Origin: Procambarus clarkii | Lineage: Eukaryota > Arthropoda > Malacostraca > Decapoda > Cambaridae | Reading direction: 5' to 3' | DNA: 64,000 nucleotides | Assembly: GCF_040958095.1 (NCBI RefSeq) | Contig: NC_091165.1 | Coordinates: 26,380,670 to 26,444,669 of the forward strand | In this document: positions 52,762 to 63,340 of the stretch, in pieces | Position numbering within the stretch: position 1 is the first letter of the stretch | Layout: the number at the start of each line of letters is the position of its first letter | Notes under the pieces: model-generated | What the model was told of the DNA's origin: nothing | Databases searched by the model: none | Seen by the model: only the letters and a program-made list of their open reading frames with translations | Program-made: the position numbers and the translations under genes

Positions 52762-53334
52762 GAATTTTCTTTTGCATTTTGAGTATTGAGATTCTTGCTA
52801 AGCTTAAAAATACATGGCAACGTATATTTTAATTTGTTATACTTAAAACATTTTAGGCTAATATTTAAGAAATTAGCAATTAATAGGTGATCTAGCCTTA
52901 AAAACCACAGTAAAATTTAACTGCGAAACTTTCAAAAACATGACAAGTGTTGCAGTTAAATTTTGAATGTATTTTGTTGACAGTTGAAACGTATAATGTG
53001 TGATATATTAAAAGGAAACTGAATGTGGGAACGTCGGTTTAGTTGTTTTCAGTGTTTTTATGTGTTGATTACGATTTTTCAAGATTAGTGGAAATTTTGA
53101 CCTTAGGTCTAAATTTCATCCATCTGAGTAGTTTTCTATTTTTTAACCCAGAGTTCTGAAAGAGTAATATAATTCAAGTTATTAATTTAATTTGCTAGGT
53201 TAACCAGGTTAGAAAGTTGTATTTAAGTTAGAAAGAATCGTGCATAGTCAGCCTTGATAAATTACAAATTAATTAGTGGAATTAATTCTGATATTGAAAG
53301 GCTCTCTTGCATGTTGCGCTTACAATCCGCATGA
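52761..53334. other. AT-rich stretch, nothing recognised
   Basis: No exon, frame or repeat copy was recognised. Confidence 0.5.
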
Positions 53335-53398
53335 CCTTCGCGTCCACCATGCAGGTGGACGCGAAGGTGGACGTTAATGTAAACAGTTACATTAACCC
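53335..53398. repeat. Two adjacent perfect hairpins
   Basis: CCTTCGCGTCCACC and GGTGGACGCGAAGG are 14-base perfect arms around ATGCA (53335-53367). Next to it GTTAATGTAA and TTACATTAAC are 10-base arms around ACAG, enclosed by GGTGG and CCACC. Confidence 0.85.
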
Positions 53399-53399
53399 A

Positions 53400-54140
53400 C
53401 CAAGCCTCGTCAGGTGCTGCGTTCCTCCACCGTGACGAGGAACAAGGTAAACCAAGTCTGGGTTTGTTGCGGGATGCCTACGTAGTTGTATACCTGCATT
53501 ATGTTGACTGGCAAAGAATGGCAAGTCTGGTGTCGCGTTGGATGATCGCCAAGATATTAATACACTGAGGAGTTGAAGGGCCACCAGTAGAGTTTCACCT
53601 TAATTCTTACGTGTCCAGCAATGTATTTTACCATCAAACTTCCGTGCGAAGGAAGTCTGAGGAAAACAGACGGAAACTAACAGATAGCTAATGTTTGAGG
53701 GGGGGGGGGGTGGAGTTTGGGAAGGAAAGGGATGGATTTGACAGATGGTGGAAGATGGGTCGGGGCATGGTCAGCTGGTAGTACAGGAAGCAGTTAGTAG
53801 CCGGACGATAGTGCCAACACACACTTCTCACATATACTCTACTTCTAGTCGTGTACCTTAGCTCCTGTTCGTGTATTTCTGTGAACAGTCGTGCGTGTGC
53901 ATGCATGCATGGGTGAATGTGCACTGAGACACAGGGTTAAATTTCGTTTTTTTTTTATCATATTTACTTCCAATGATTTTATTGTTAGCTTAACCACTTC
54001 ATGTAATCCATTACAGTAATTTAAAACTAACAAATAAAGACTTTCTGACATCTGTGTGACTCATTTGTGTTGAGTTTCCATCTCTACTCCTCTTATGAGG
54101 TTGCCCTTCTGCCCCCTTCCTCAATATGAGCATTGCTTGT
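53400..54140. other. No gene recognised
   Basis: Mixed sequence with G and T homopolymers (53698-53710, 53946-53957). Nothing could be assigned. Confidence 0.45.
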
Positions 54141-54424
54141 GTGTGTGCTTACCTAGTTGTGCATGCAGGGGTTGACCTTCGGCTCTTTGGTCCTGCCTCT
54201 TAACTGTCAATCAACTCGTGTACAGGTTCCTAAGCTTATTGGGCTCTATTATATCTACATTTGAAACTGTGTATAGAGTCAAGCTCCACACATCACTCCC
54301 TAATGTATTATATTTATTAACTACTCTGACACTGAAAAGGTTCTTTCTGATGTCTCTGTTCCTCATCTAGGTATTCTGTTTCCACTTGTGCGAGTGCCAT
54401 CCGTGTTAAGTATTCTGTCTTGAT
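54141..54424 (-). mobile_element. LINE beta 3' end, minus strand
   Basis: The complement gives the family 3' UTR and C-terminus (TTACCTAGTTGTGCATGCAG, TCTGACACTGAAAAGGTTCT). It abuts the CR1-like copy 2. Confidence 0.8.
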
Positions 54425-55760
54425 TTTATTTTATCTTAAGAAGACTCTGACAAGGCGCCTACCGATGTCCTAAAAACTTCTAACTCATTCGCCGTGCTGG
54501 AAGACGAGTGGTGTAGGGAGCCTGCAGTTTGCTTGAAAGGCAAGGCAACGATGGGAGCGCAGGTCCCCCATGGTGCTCACAAAGTAAAGGAAGTAGCTAA
54601 GAAAATTGTGGTTTCGGGAGATTCCAAGGCGAGGTGTTTGGATAGAGCTTTTTGTGCCAGAGTTAGGGGGAACAGGTTAAGGGTTTGCTATCCGGGAGCA
54701 GGAATTGGTGATATTGTTAACATCATGAATAATATTATGGCTGGAAATGGGAACAAATCCATTATTTGTATCATTGCAGGTGGAAATGATGTAGGACGAG
54801 TTAGGAGAGGGGCACTGATACAGAGGTTTAAGACAGGTATAGAATTAGTTAGGAGCAAGGGAGGAATCCCGATCATATGTGGTATTCTTCCAAGAAAGGG
54901 AGTTGAAAACGAATGGTTGTCGAGGACACTTGGTGTCAATTGCCGACTGGTCAAATATTGCAAATCAAATGCAATATCATTCATTAATAACTGGGGAACA
55001 CTTCTATGGAAGGAATGACATGTATGCTCGGGATGGGATGCATTTATCTAGGGCTGGGTTGTTGCTGTTGCCAACTCATTGGAATCTGTGGTTGAAGGGG
55101 TTTGGGTTTAAACTGTTAGTAGATAGTGGTATGGGAATTAACATGGAGAAAGGAGGCAATAAAAGTTTGTGTTGGTTGAGGAAAAAAATTCCAAAATAAA
55201 CAGGAAGAGAAGGGCCCCAAAATATCAATACACTCAAGGTATATTACACAAACAATATGAGTCTAAGAAACAAAATAAACGATTTAAATGCTCTTGCCTG
55301 CACAGAAACAATAGATGTTATTGCACTTACCGAAACATGATGAATGTAGAAAATAGAGAACCAATAGCTGAATATCAAATAAACGAATTTAAACTATTTC
55401 ACACAGATATATTAAACGAGGAGGGGGAGTAGCCATATACGTTAGGGAAAATTTGAAATGTAGTCTCAAAGAGGGAATCAAAACTGAGCCACACAGAAAC
55501 TATTTGGTTAGAATTAAACGAAAAAGCTAAAAATCTTATAATAGGAGTTATATACAGGCCACCAAACTTAGAATGGAAGCAAAGCATCTATAGGATGGAA
55601 TATCTGGAACAGCTAGGTCTAACAGTACTTGTGTTATGGGTGACTTTAATTTTAGTGGAATGAACTGTCTTGACAGAACAGGGACTAATGAAGCGGAAGA
55701 TTTTCTAGGATTAATTGACGATTGCTTCCTTACGCAACACATTAAGGAAACAACACGTGA
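54425..55760 (+). mobile_element. CR1-like element copy 2, truncated at both ends
   Basis: It matches CR1-like copy 1 from 58751 on: esterase ORF1, then the start of ORF2 up to the endonuclease (GGGTGACTTTAATTTTAGTG). It ends at ACGCAACACATTAAGGAA. Frameshifts and a nonsense codon are present in ORF2. A short foldback (GGGCTCACCATAGCCCGTGC and its echo at 55855-55880) follows. Confidence 0.85.
54494..55018 (+). pseudogene. CR1-like ORF1 esterase fragment, copy 2
   Basis: The frame reads VVSGDSKARCLDRAFCARVR (GDS box), IAGGNDVGRVRRG (GGND box) and ends early after NNWGTLLWKE, where a frameshift separates it from DGMHLSRAG (55031-55060). Compared with copy 1 the N-terminal 65 residues are lost. 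The catalytic Ser is kept but the Asp/His block is out of frame. Confidence 0.8.
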
Positions 55761-56320
55761 GCTTTACGGGCTCACCATAGCCCGTGCTACATGGACACTT
55801 CGTTCTGAGTAGCTAAATCTAAAACAACAACATAATAGGGTATTAATAGTGTCAACACTTTATGTTCTTATAGCACGGGCTATAGCCTTTATGTTCATTC
55901 ATGTTCTTGTACTGTCCGGGGTGAGGCGCGCGTCGCCCCTAACTCCCCAGTGGACCTGTTTATGTATGGTGTTAGTGGGAGTGAGGACGACCTAGAAACC
56001 TGGTGCGGCAGTAGGTCGTGGCATAGTCAGCTGCACCAAACTTGGTCTGCCAGCTCAACCAGTCCATCTGTTCTCACCAGAAAACTACTTTCACTTTCTT
56101 TTTGCATCACACGAAAATTCAGTTGCTGCCAATGTCCACATTTTTTTTTTCTTTCGCTTCAAAAATGCAAACTAGAAGATGGTTTACATACAAATTCTCT
56201 AAACAGATCATAAAAAATGAGGAGTGCAACGAGCAGACACTTACGGAAATTGGAAATTAATGTGAATCAGGACGTAAAAAATGTTTTCATTGTATTGGTA
56301 GTACAAGTGTAATAGGTTTT
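55761..56320. other. Hairpin-bearing spacer, nothing firm
   Basis: Bases 55768-55885 contain a foldback around TAGCCCGTGCTA and TAGCACGGGCTA. The rest (55900-56320) has no recognised feature. Confidence 0.4.
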
Positions 56321-56324
56321 TAGA

Positions 56325-56643
56325 GATAGTCAAGCTTTTTAGGAAAGACTTGGGTAAATACTGGTTCGGTAACAGGGTTGTTGATTTGTGGAACCAATTA
56401 CCGTGTGCCGTGGTGAAGGTGGGGTCCCTCGATTGTTTCAAGCATGGGTTGGACATGTATATGAGTGGGATTGGGTGGTTATAAATAGGAGCTGCCTCGT
56501 ATGGGCCAATAGGCCTTCTGCAGTTACCTTTGTTCTTATGTTCTTTTTATATGAAGAAAGAATGACAAAGCTTAAATTGCATTCTCTAGAATGCGAAAAA
56601 TTAGGAATGAAATGATAGAGGTGTACAAGCGGATGAATGAACA
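56325..56643 (+). mobile_element. CR1-like 3' end and an adjacent internal CR1 scrap
   Basis: Bases 56325-56543 match the C-terminus and 3' UTR of copy 1 (GGAAAGACTTGGGTAAATAC, AGTTACCTTTGTTCTTATG). Bases 56549-56643 match an upstream segment (ATGAAGAAAGAATGACAAAG, GATAGAGGTGTACAAG), so two insertions or one rearrangement is present. Confidence 0.82.
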
Positions 56644-56644
56644 T

Positions 56645-56770
56645 AAGAACATAGGAAGAATGTAGACATGATGAAGCCCAATTGGCTCTGGAACCTGTAC
56701 AACAGTTGAGAGGCAGGACCAAAGAGCCGAAGCTCAACCCTAGCAAGCACAACTAGGTGAGTACATTCAG
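56645..56770 (+). mobile_element. LINE beta 3' end, plus strand
   Basis: It reads GAAGCCCAATTGGCTCTGGA, TTGAGAGGCAGGACCAAAGA and CACAACTAGGTGAGTAC, the family 3' UTR and tail. Confidence 0.8.
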
Positions 56771-57659
56771 GGGAAGGAGGGTGCATGAAAGAGCGCGGGG
56801 TCCAGATAAGATGGGTCCCCGGGCATATGGTTAATGCAGAGTGCAGATTAGCCAGGAGGGCAAGGGAAGGCTTCTTTGATGACACACCTTTGGCAACGCC
56901 TGCCGCTATTTTAGAGAACAATTTTCAAATAGATAAGGATGCGTGAGTTTTGTTGTTTTAAGCTTTATTGAATTTCTTTCCATTTCCGTATCTGCATCAG
57001 CAGTTTTGTTACTTCTCTTTCTATTACTGCTCTTATTCGCCCTTTATTTCCCCATATCTATTCTTGCCTTGTTTCCTTTCTTCTCTCCATCTATCTTCAT
57101 CCCCCCCCCCTCTCCTCTTTCCTTTCTCTTCCCCTCTCAATGTTGAATGTCAAAAACAAATAACAAAACAGGTTTGGTCGACATTAGATGAAGTGTTGAA
57201 AGTATGCGGAGAGGGAGAGGAAGGCCGCCAGCACTAGCAGTGGTGGGCGAGGCAGGCGTGGCCTCTCACCAGATTGACTTAGATTACAAGTCTTGCCTCT
57301 TCCTTACCCCATCATCCTGCCCTCACATATACCACCTTTCATTCCCGACTCACCATATTCTCCACCATTCATCCACAGATATACCCTTTCCCACATTTTA
57401 GAATCAGTCTATATTGGTGTATACTGGCAGCAGATTTTCATTTATACATGTTTCATTGAATATGACTGCATATTCTGTATTGATTATTTTATTGTTTAGG
57501 GCTTCTATCCCTCTGACTAATATTTAGTTAGTCAGAGGCATCTTGGTTTAACTGGAAGAGGAGTTCTCCTAAGGTCATCTTCGTTCGAGGTGTAGAAAAA
57601 TAAATAAATAACTGTAGAATGTATTACACTTATTATAAAATTTACACACCGTGTAAACA
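56771..57659. other. No gene recognised
   Basis: T/C-rich sequence around 57000-57130 and AT-rich sequence after 57390. No splice-bounded exon or repeat was identified. Confidence 0.45.
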
Positions 57660-57722
57660 CAAGGAGGCCTGGTCGACGACCGGGCCGCGGGGACGCTAAG
57701 CCCCGGAAGCACCTCAAGGTAA
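57660..57722 (+). mobile_element. LINE gamma tail, 63 bases
   Basis: It holds only the 3' tail (GAGGCCTGGTCGACGACCGG, GCTAAGCCCCGGAAGCACCT) and ends AAGGTAAC. It is an extreme 5' truncation. Confidence 0.75.
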
Positions 57723-57759
57723 CGTTTCAAACCTACATGGTTCATTCTCAAGTGATAAG

Positions 57760-58565
57760 AAAATATTAATTGATTGAGGGAATCTAATTCCCTCTTTCCT
57801 TTTCTTGATGTTCATGTTCACAGCTCTGTGTCTGGGTTCTCTTTCTCTGTCTACCGTAAACCCATGCATAGTGGCATGTACATTCACTTCTTTTCCTACC
57901 ATCCTCTTTCTGTTAAGAAAAGTGTCCTCGTCTCTCTCTTCCTCCGCGCTCTACGCATCAGCGAACCTCAGTTTCTTGATTCTGAAATTGCCTTTATCTA
58001 CAAATCATTCTCTCGCCTTGGTTATCCTTTGCATTTCATCAACTGTGCCCACTCTCAAGCTAAACGAAATTTCTTTCATTCTAAACCTGCTTCCAACACT
58101 AGTAGCACTGTACTATGTCTTCCCTTCATATCTGAACTCAAAACTTTTACCAATACCTTTCGTCCTCTTGACATTAAACTCGCCTTTCGACAAATTAACA
58201 CACTTCGTAGCAATCTAGTTCACACTGCTCCTCCTGCTTCTAATGCTGCTGGTGTCTACGCTATTTCCTGTTCATCTTGTCCTCTCCAATACTTTGGCGA
58301 AACTGGCCGTACACTGAATGACAGACTTAAAGAACACAAGAGAAGTGTTATGTCTGCAGACACTAACAATGCTCTCTTCTGCCATGTGAGGGATTCTAAT
58401 CATCCCATTGATTGGTCTTCCTCCAAAATAATCTTTCCTGCCTCTACTCTACACAGACGCCGTCTTGTAGAATCGGCTCTTATTAACAATGTACCCAACA
58501 TGGTTATCCTTTGGAGTCGGTCAGGTGAAGTCACAGTGAGAGGTTGTGTTAACCGGAGCTCCTGA
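57760..58565 (+). mobile_element. Penelope-like element, 3' half
   Basis: The segment encodes the end of a Penelope-type reverse transcriptase and a GIY-YIG endonuclease in one unbroken frame. It is 5'-truncated. A CR1-like element starts right after its stop codon. Confidence 0.9.
57774..58565 (+). CDS. Penelope-like RT C-terminus with GIY-YIG endonuclease (partial)
   Basis: The frame is open from before 57774 to TGA 58563-58565 (263 residues). Residues 8-45 read FPFLDVHVHSSVSGFSFSVY and RKPMHSGMYIHFFSYHP, the conserved region after the RT palm of Penelope-like elements. Residues about 160-225 form the GIY-YIG nuclease: GVYAISCSSCPLQYFGETGR (Y-x-I and Y-F-G-E-T-G-R), then LNDRLKEHKRSV with the catalytic Arg, and NALFCHVRDSNHPIDW. 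The pairing of these two domains is unique to Penelope-like elements. The RT catalytic core is missing, so the fragment is incomplete, but it has no internal stop and is probably recent. Confidence 0.92.
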   Translation: MRESNSLFPFLDVHVHSSVSGFSFSVYRKPMHSGMYIHFFSYHPLSVKKSVLVSLFLRALRISEPQFLDSEIAFIYKSFSRLGYPLHFINCAHSQAKRNFFHSKPASNTSSTVLCLPFISELKTFTNTFRPLDIKLAFRQINTLRSNLVHTAPPASNAAGVYAISCSSCPLQYFGETGRTLNDRLKEHKRSVMSADTNNALFCHVRDSNHPIDWSSSKIIFPASTLHRRRLVESALINNVPNMVILWSRSGEVTVRGCVNRSS

Positions 58566-58589
58566 GTGTTGTTATATTATCATTGCAAT

Positions 58590-59441
58590 ATGGAAGTTGT
58601 AGTTAAGGACCTGGTGACTCTAGTGGGAGCCCTGAGGACAGAGTTGGACTTTCTGCGGGAGGAGGTGCGTCAGCTGAAAGAACAACGAGAAGTAACGAAG
58701 GAGGAGACCAGCAGTAAAGGGACCTCGTCTTGGAGAGTTGTTAAAGACAGGGGCCTTAAGAAGACTTTGATAAAGCCGCCTTCAAACGCCATAGCAACTT
58801 CTAATTCATTTGACGTTTTGGAGGACGAGTGCTGTGGAGAGACTGTGGATCGCGCAAAAGGGAAAGCAACGAAGAGAAAGGAAGCGCAGGCCCCTCAGAA
58901 AGTAAAGGAAGTACCTAAGCAAACATTAGTTGTGGGAGATTCCCAGATAAGGTATTTGGATAGAACGTTTTGTGCTAGAGATAGGGGGAACAGGTTAAGG
59001 GTTTGCTATCCCGGAGCTGGCATTGGTGATATTATAAACAACATGAATGATATTATGGCTGGTAATGGGAACAATCCCATTATTTGCATTAGCGTGGGAG
59101 GAAATGATGTTGGTCGAGTTAGGAGTGAGGAACTGATTCAGAGGTATAAAACAGCCATAGAGTTAGTTAGGAGCAAGGGAGGAATCCCGATCATATGTGG
59201 CATTCTTCCAAGAAAGGGAGTGGGAAATGAATGGATATCGAGGGCACTTGGTGTCAATTGCCGGCTGGAAAGATATTGCAAATCAAATGCAATATCTTTC
59301 ATAGACAACTGGGAACACTTCTATGGAAGAAATGAAATGTATGCTCGTGATGGGGTGCATCTATCGAGAGCTGGGGTTGTTGCTGTTGCGAACTCGTTAG
59401 AAGAAGTGGTTAGAGGTGTTTGTTTGGGTTTAAACTGTTAG
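58590..59441 (+). CDS. CR1-like ORF1: coiled coil plus SGNH/GDSL esterase
   Basis: ATG at 58590 gives 283 residues to TAG 59439-59441. Residues 1-35 form a short coiled coil (LRTELDFLREEVRQLKEQRE). From about 110 an SGNH hydrolase follows: VVGDSQIRYLDRTF (nucleophile Ser), ISVGGNDVGRVRSEEL (Gly and Asn of the oxyanion hole) and YARDGVHLSRAGVVAVANSL (catalytic Asp and His). All four block residues are present, so the fold should be active. Esterase domains are known in CR1-like ORF1; their role may be membrane or lipid related and is not settled. ORF2 starts 11 bases after the stop. Confidence 0.9.
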   Translation: MEVVVKDLVTLVGALRTELDFLREEVRQLKEQREVTKEETSSKGTSSWRVVKDRGLKKTLIKPPSNAIATSNSFDVLEDECCGETVDRAKGKATKRKEAQAPQKVKEVPKQTLVVGDSQIRYLDRTFCARDRGNRLRVCYPGAGIGDIINNMNDIMAGNGNNPIICISVGGNDVGRVRSEELIQRYKTAIELVRSKGGIPIICGILPRKGVGNEWISRALGVNCRLERYCKSNAISFIDNWEHFYGRNEMYARDGVHLSRAGVVAVANSLEEVVRGVCLGLNC

Positions 59442-59452
59442 TAGATAGAGGT

Positions 59453-62385
59453 ATGGGAATTGATTTGGAGGAAGGAGGTAATAAAAGTATGTGTTTGTGG
59501 GAGAAAGGAATTGGCAAAACGATCAGGGAAAGAGAAGGTCCGCAAAATAACAATTCACTTAGGGTATATTACACTAACAGTAGAAGTCTAAGAAATAAAA
59601 TTAACGAATTAAATGCTCTTGTCTGCACAGAAAAAATAGATATTATTGCACTTACCGAAACGTGGATGAATGTAGAAAATAGAGAACTATTAGCTGAATA
59701 TCAAATATATGGATTTAAACTATTTCACACAGATAGATATATTAGACGAGGAGGTGGAGTAGCCATATATGTTAGGGACAATTTGAAATGTAGTCTCAAA
59801 GAGGGAATCAAAACAGAGCCACACACAGAAACTATTTGGATTGAATTAAACGAAAAAGCTAATAATATTATAATAGGAGTAATATATAGGCCACCAAATT
59901 TAGACAGAATGGAAGCAAAGCATCTATGGGATGAAATATCTAGAGCATCTAGATCTAACAGTATTTATGTCATGGGTGACTTTAATTTTAGCGGAATAAA
60001 CTGGTTGAACAAAACAGGGAATAGTGAAGCAGAAGATTTTCTAGAATTAATTGACGATTGCTTTCTTACGCAACACATTAAGGAACCAACACGGGAAAAT
60101 AATATTTTAGATTTAGTGTTAACTAACAGGGAAACGCAAATTAATGACATCGAAATAGGGAGTGAGCTAGGGAGCAGTGATCACAAAGAAATCAGATTTA
60201 GCATAGAATGGAATAGACCAGTAGGAGAAAATTCTGTTAAAGTGCCAGATTTTCGAAAAGCTGATTTTAATAGCCTAAGAAATTTTTTGGGTCAAATTGA
60301 TTGGAAAGTCTTGGGTATGGGGTGTGGGCCGGTCTTGGAGCGAGACATGAACCCAGCGATAGGTGACTTAAATGGGGATTTCGATGTGGATTCAATATAT
60401 AACTTATTTAAGAATATTCTAAACAAAGCACAGGAACGTAGTATACCATACAAATTGAATAGATCGAATACTAATGACCCAAAGCGGATAACAAAGAATT
60501 TGAAGAACCTTATAGGTAAAAAGAGAGCTTGGTACAAAAGGATTAAAAATGGGGAGGTCACTTTAGAACAGGAATTCGTACAACTGGTTAGAAATGTTAA
60601 AAAAGAGATAAGGAAAGCAAAAAGAAACTATGAAGTTCGCATAGCAGGGCAAGCAAAGACAAATCCTAAAGGGTTTTTTCAGTTATATCGTACTAAGACT
60701 AGGGAAAGGATAGGTCCATTAAAAACTGAGACAGGTCAAATAACAGATAGTGATGAAGAGATGAGTAGTATTTTTAATAAATATTTTGTATCTGTATTTA
60801 CTAAAGAGGAACTTAACAATATGCCTTCAGCCGAACAAGTCTATGTGGGTGGGGACGAGGACAGGTTGACGAGTTTAGCAGTTACCAGGGAGGATGTTCT
60901 TAAACAAATAGTAAAACTCAAACCAAACAAATCCCCAGGGCCGGATGAAGTGTTTGCCAGGGTGCTTAAAGAATGCAAAGAGGAGCTTTGTGACCCACTG
61001 TCAACCATATTTAATAAATCAATAGTCAGGCAGAGTGCCAGAGTTTTGGAAAGTTGCTAATGTTATACCAGTTTTTAAGAAAGGAGATAGATCACTTGCG
61101 TCTAACTATCGACCAATTAGCCTAACGTCTATTGTGGGAAAGTTACTCGAATCTATAATAGCAAATAAAATTCGTCTTCATCTTGAAAAACATAAATTAA
61201 TAATTGAGTCGCAACATGGTTTTATAAATGGCCGTTCATGTTTAACAAATTTGTTATCTTTTTATTCTAGCATTGTTGAGGCAGTTGATAGTGGTAAGGA
61301 TTGCGATGTTGTATACCTTGACTTTAGCAAAGCTTTTGATACAGTGCCACATGAAAGACTGATTAAAAAGATAGTCTCATGGTGTTGGGGGTGCTGTGTT
61401 GGGCTGGATTAGGGCATGGCTATACCAAAGGAAACAGAGAGTTAGTATAAATGGAATCAAGTCAGAGTGGGAAAATGTTGTAAGTGGAGTGCCTCAAGGC
61501 TCTGTCCTGGGACCTCTGTTGTTTATAATATATATAAATGATTTAGATTCAGGTTTGAGTAGCAACATTTGCAAATTTGCCGATGATACGAAAATCGGTA
61601 GGGAAATTAAGTCGGAGGAGGACTCACTATCACTTCAAGTTGATCTAGATAGGGTTTTGAAATGGTCAAAGGATTGGCAGATGCAGTTTAATGCTGATAA
61701 ATGTAAAGTTCTGAGGTTAGGTAATGATGATAGAGTTACAAGATACGAGCTAGATGGTGTTGTGATTGCGAAGTCGGATTGCGAAAGGGATCTGGGAGTT
61801 ATGATTAGTAAGAATTTAAAACAAAAGGATCAATGCATAAATGTTCGTAATAAGGCAAATCGGACACTTGGATTTATTAATCGCAGCGTTAGTAACAAGA
61901 CACCTGGTGTGGTTCTCAAGCTATATCTTGCTCTAGTTAGGCCCCATTTAGATTATGCAGTTCAGTTTTGGTCGCCATATTATAGAATGGATATAAATTC
62001 ACTTGAACGTGTCCAGCGTAGGATGACTAAGTTAATTCCCCAAATTAGAAATCTTTCATATGAAGAAAGATTAACAAAGCTTAAGTTGCATTCACTGGAA
62101 AGGCGAAGAGTTAGGGGTGACATGATAGAGGTTTACAAGTGGATGAATGGACATAACCGGGGGGATATTAATAGGGTATTAAAAGTATCAACACAGGACA
62201 GAACACGAAACAATGGGTATAAATTGGATAAGTTTAGATTTAGGAAAGACTTGGGTAAATACTGGTTCAGTAACAGGGTTGTTGATTTGTGGAACCAATT
62301 GCCGCGTAACATTGTGGAGGTGGGGTCCCTCGATTGTTTCAAGCACGGGTTGGACAAGTATATGAGTGGGATTGGGTGGTTATAG
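59453..62385 (+). pseudogene. CR1-like ORF2: endonuclease-reverse transcriptase with two frameshifts
   Basis: ATG 59453 opens MGIDLEEGGNKS. The endonuclease shows YTNSRSLRNKINEL, ALTETWMN, YRPPNLDR, MGDFNFSGINW and GSSDHKEI. The RT shows KSPGPDEVFARVLK. A frameshift near 61030 then moves to NYRPISLTSIVGKL, HGFINGRSCLTNL and YLDFSKAFDTVPH, and another near 61385 leads to SGVPQGSVLGPLLF and FADDTKI. The end carries RRRVRGDMIEVYKWMNG and FSNRVVDLWNQLP. Catalytic residues are all recognisable. Only the two frameshifts stop a full product of about 975 residues. Confidence 0.9.
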
Positions 62386-62476
62386 AATAGGAGCTGCCTC
62401 GTATGGGCCAATAGGCCTTCTGCAGTTACCTTTGTTCTTATGTTCTTATGTTCATACGAGGCAGCTCCTATATTAT

Positions 62477-62690
62477 GCATTCACCCCCCCCCCCTGTCCA
62501 ATCCCAAATCCTTATCCTGACCCCTTTCCAAGTGTTATAGTCGTAATGGCTTGGCGCTTTTCCTTGATAATTCCCTCCTACCTTCTCAAATCGTATCCTG
62601 CCATCTGGCAGGGGAAACGTCTCCCAGGACGATGGAGAGTCCTTATTGGGGGGTGCGTTGGCCAACGTATGTAGGAGGGCAATTATCACA
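62477..62690 (+). repeat. SINE family 2 tail region, plus strand
   Basis: After a C run, CAATCCCAAATCCTTATCCT and GTAATGGCTTGGCGCTTTTC match the complement of 51130-51225. The tRNA-like head is missing. It starts next to the folded-back end of the CR1-like element. Confidence 0.6.
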
Positions 62691-63115
62691 CTACACCCGC
62701 CCCGGCTTCGCCTGCACCTGTCCTCTCCCAGATGTTTTTCACATTACGGATAATCCCGTTGTGGAGACCATTGTCACAGGAATATCACAGGAATGTTTAA
62801 GTGTGTCATTCTCCTAGCTCCTCCCTCTTTTAGTATCTTTTCCTTCCTGCTGCCCAAGTGTTTCAACATTCTCTGGCCATAATAGGTGCTCATGCATACT
62901 GCCACACCAACCCTTACACTCAACTATACACCTACACGCTCAGGACCGTCTTAACAGCATTGTAGGCCCTGGGGAAAGCAATACACTAAAGCCCCCTATC
63001 CAGATGGGCACTGGGGCCCCTATTCAAATGATGGGCCTCGCCCGTTCACTAAAGTACAAGATTACCCTCAGATAATTATGCACTAATTATTTATATTATA
63101 AATATAATTTGAAAA
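62691..63115. other. No feature recognised
   Basis: A mixed-composition spacer without frame, exon signal or repeat copy. Confidence 0.45.
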
Positions 63116-63219
63116 TGGAATTGAATCCCAGGCCTTTCCAGCGAGAGGTAGAGTAATTATCCACTCTGCATGCTCACATCACGAACAATGTGGCAACATG
63201 CAGTCCCTGGCAACTGATC

Positions 63220-63340
63220 AATGTGTCCATACATTAAGGCGGTACCAAGTTTACCTTCCATTCACCTGTATGGGTCTCGAACCCTGGACCCCACGCGTGT
63301 GAGGCCGAAGCTCTATCGACTGGGCTATGAGGAGTATTTT
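63220..63340 (-). repeat. tRNA-like SINE head, minus strand
   Basis: The complement reads TAGCCCAGTCGATAGAGCTT (A box) and GGTTCGAGACC (B box, 63273-63283) with tRNA-like spacing of about 35 bases. The acceptor stem is not convincing, so it is a SINE head. Confidence 0.6.

Larger units (their letters stand above)
58566..62456 (+). mobile_element. CR1-like non-LTR retrotransposon copy 1, nearly full length
   Basis: It has ORF1 with an esterase domain, ORF2 with endonuclease and RT, a short 3' UTR (AATAGGAGCTGCCTCGTATG, CAATAGGCCTTCTGCAG) and a tail of TTCTTATG repeats. CR1 elements are known for octamer tails and for esterase ORF1 proteins, so CR1 clade is likely. Two frameshifts in ORF2 make it inactive. 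The 5' UTR is very short or truncated. Confidence 0.9.

Noticed and set aside
51954..52832. Four overlapping 260-290 codon frames on both strands (Ser/Leu/Pro or Arg/Glu/Gly repeats)
   Set aside because: They are translations of the 10-bp polypyrimidine array. All frames stay open because the unit has no stop codon.
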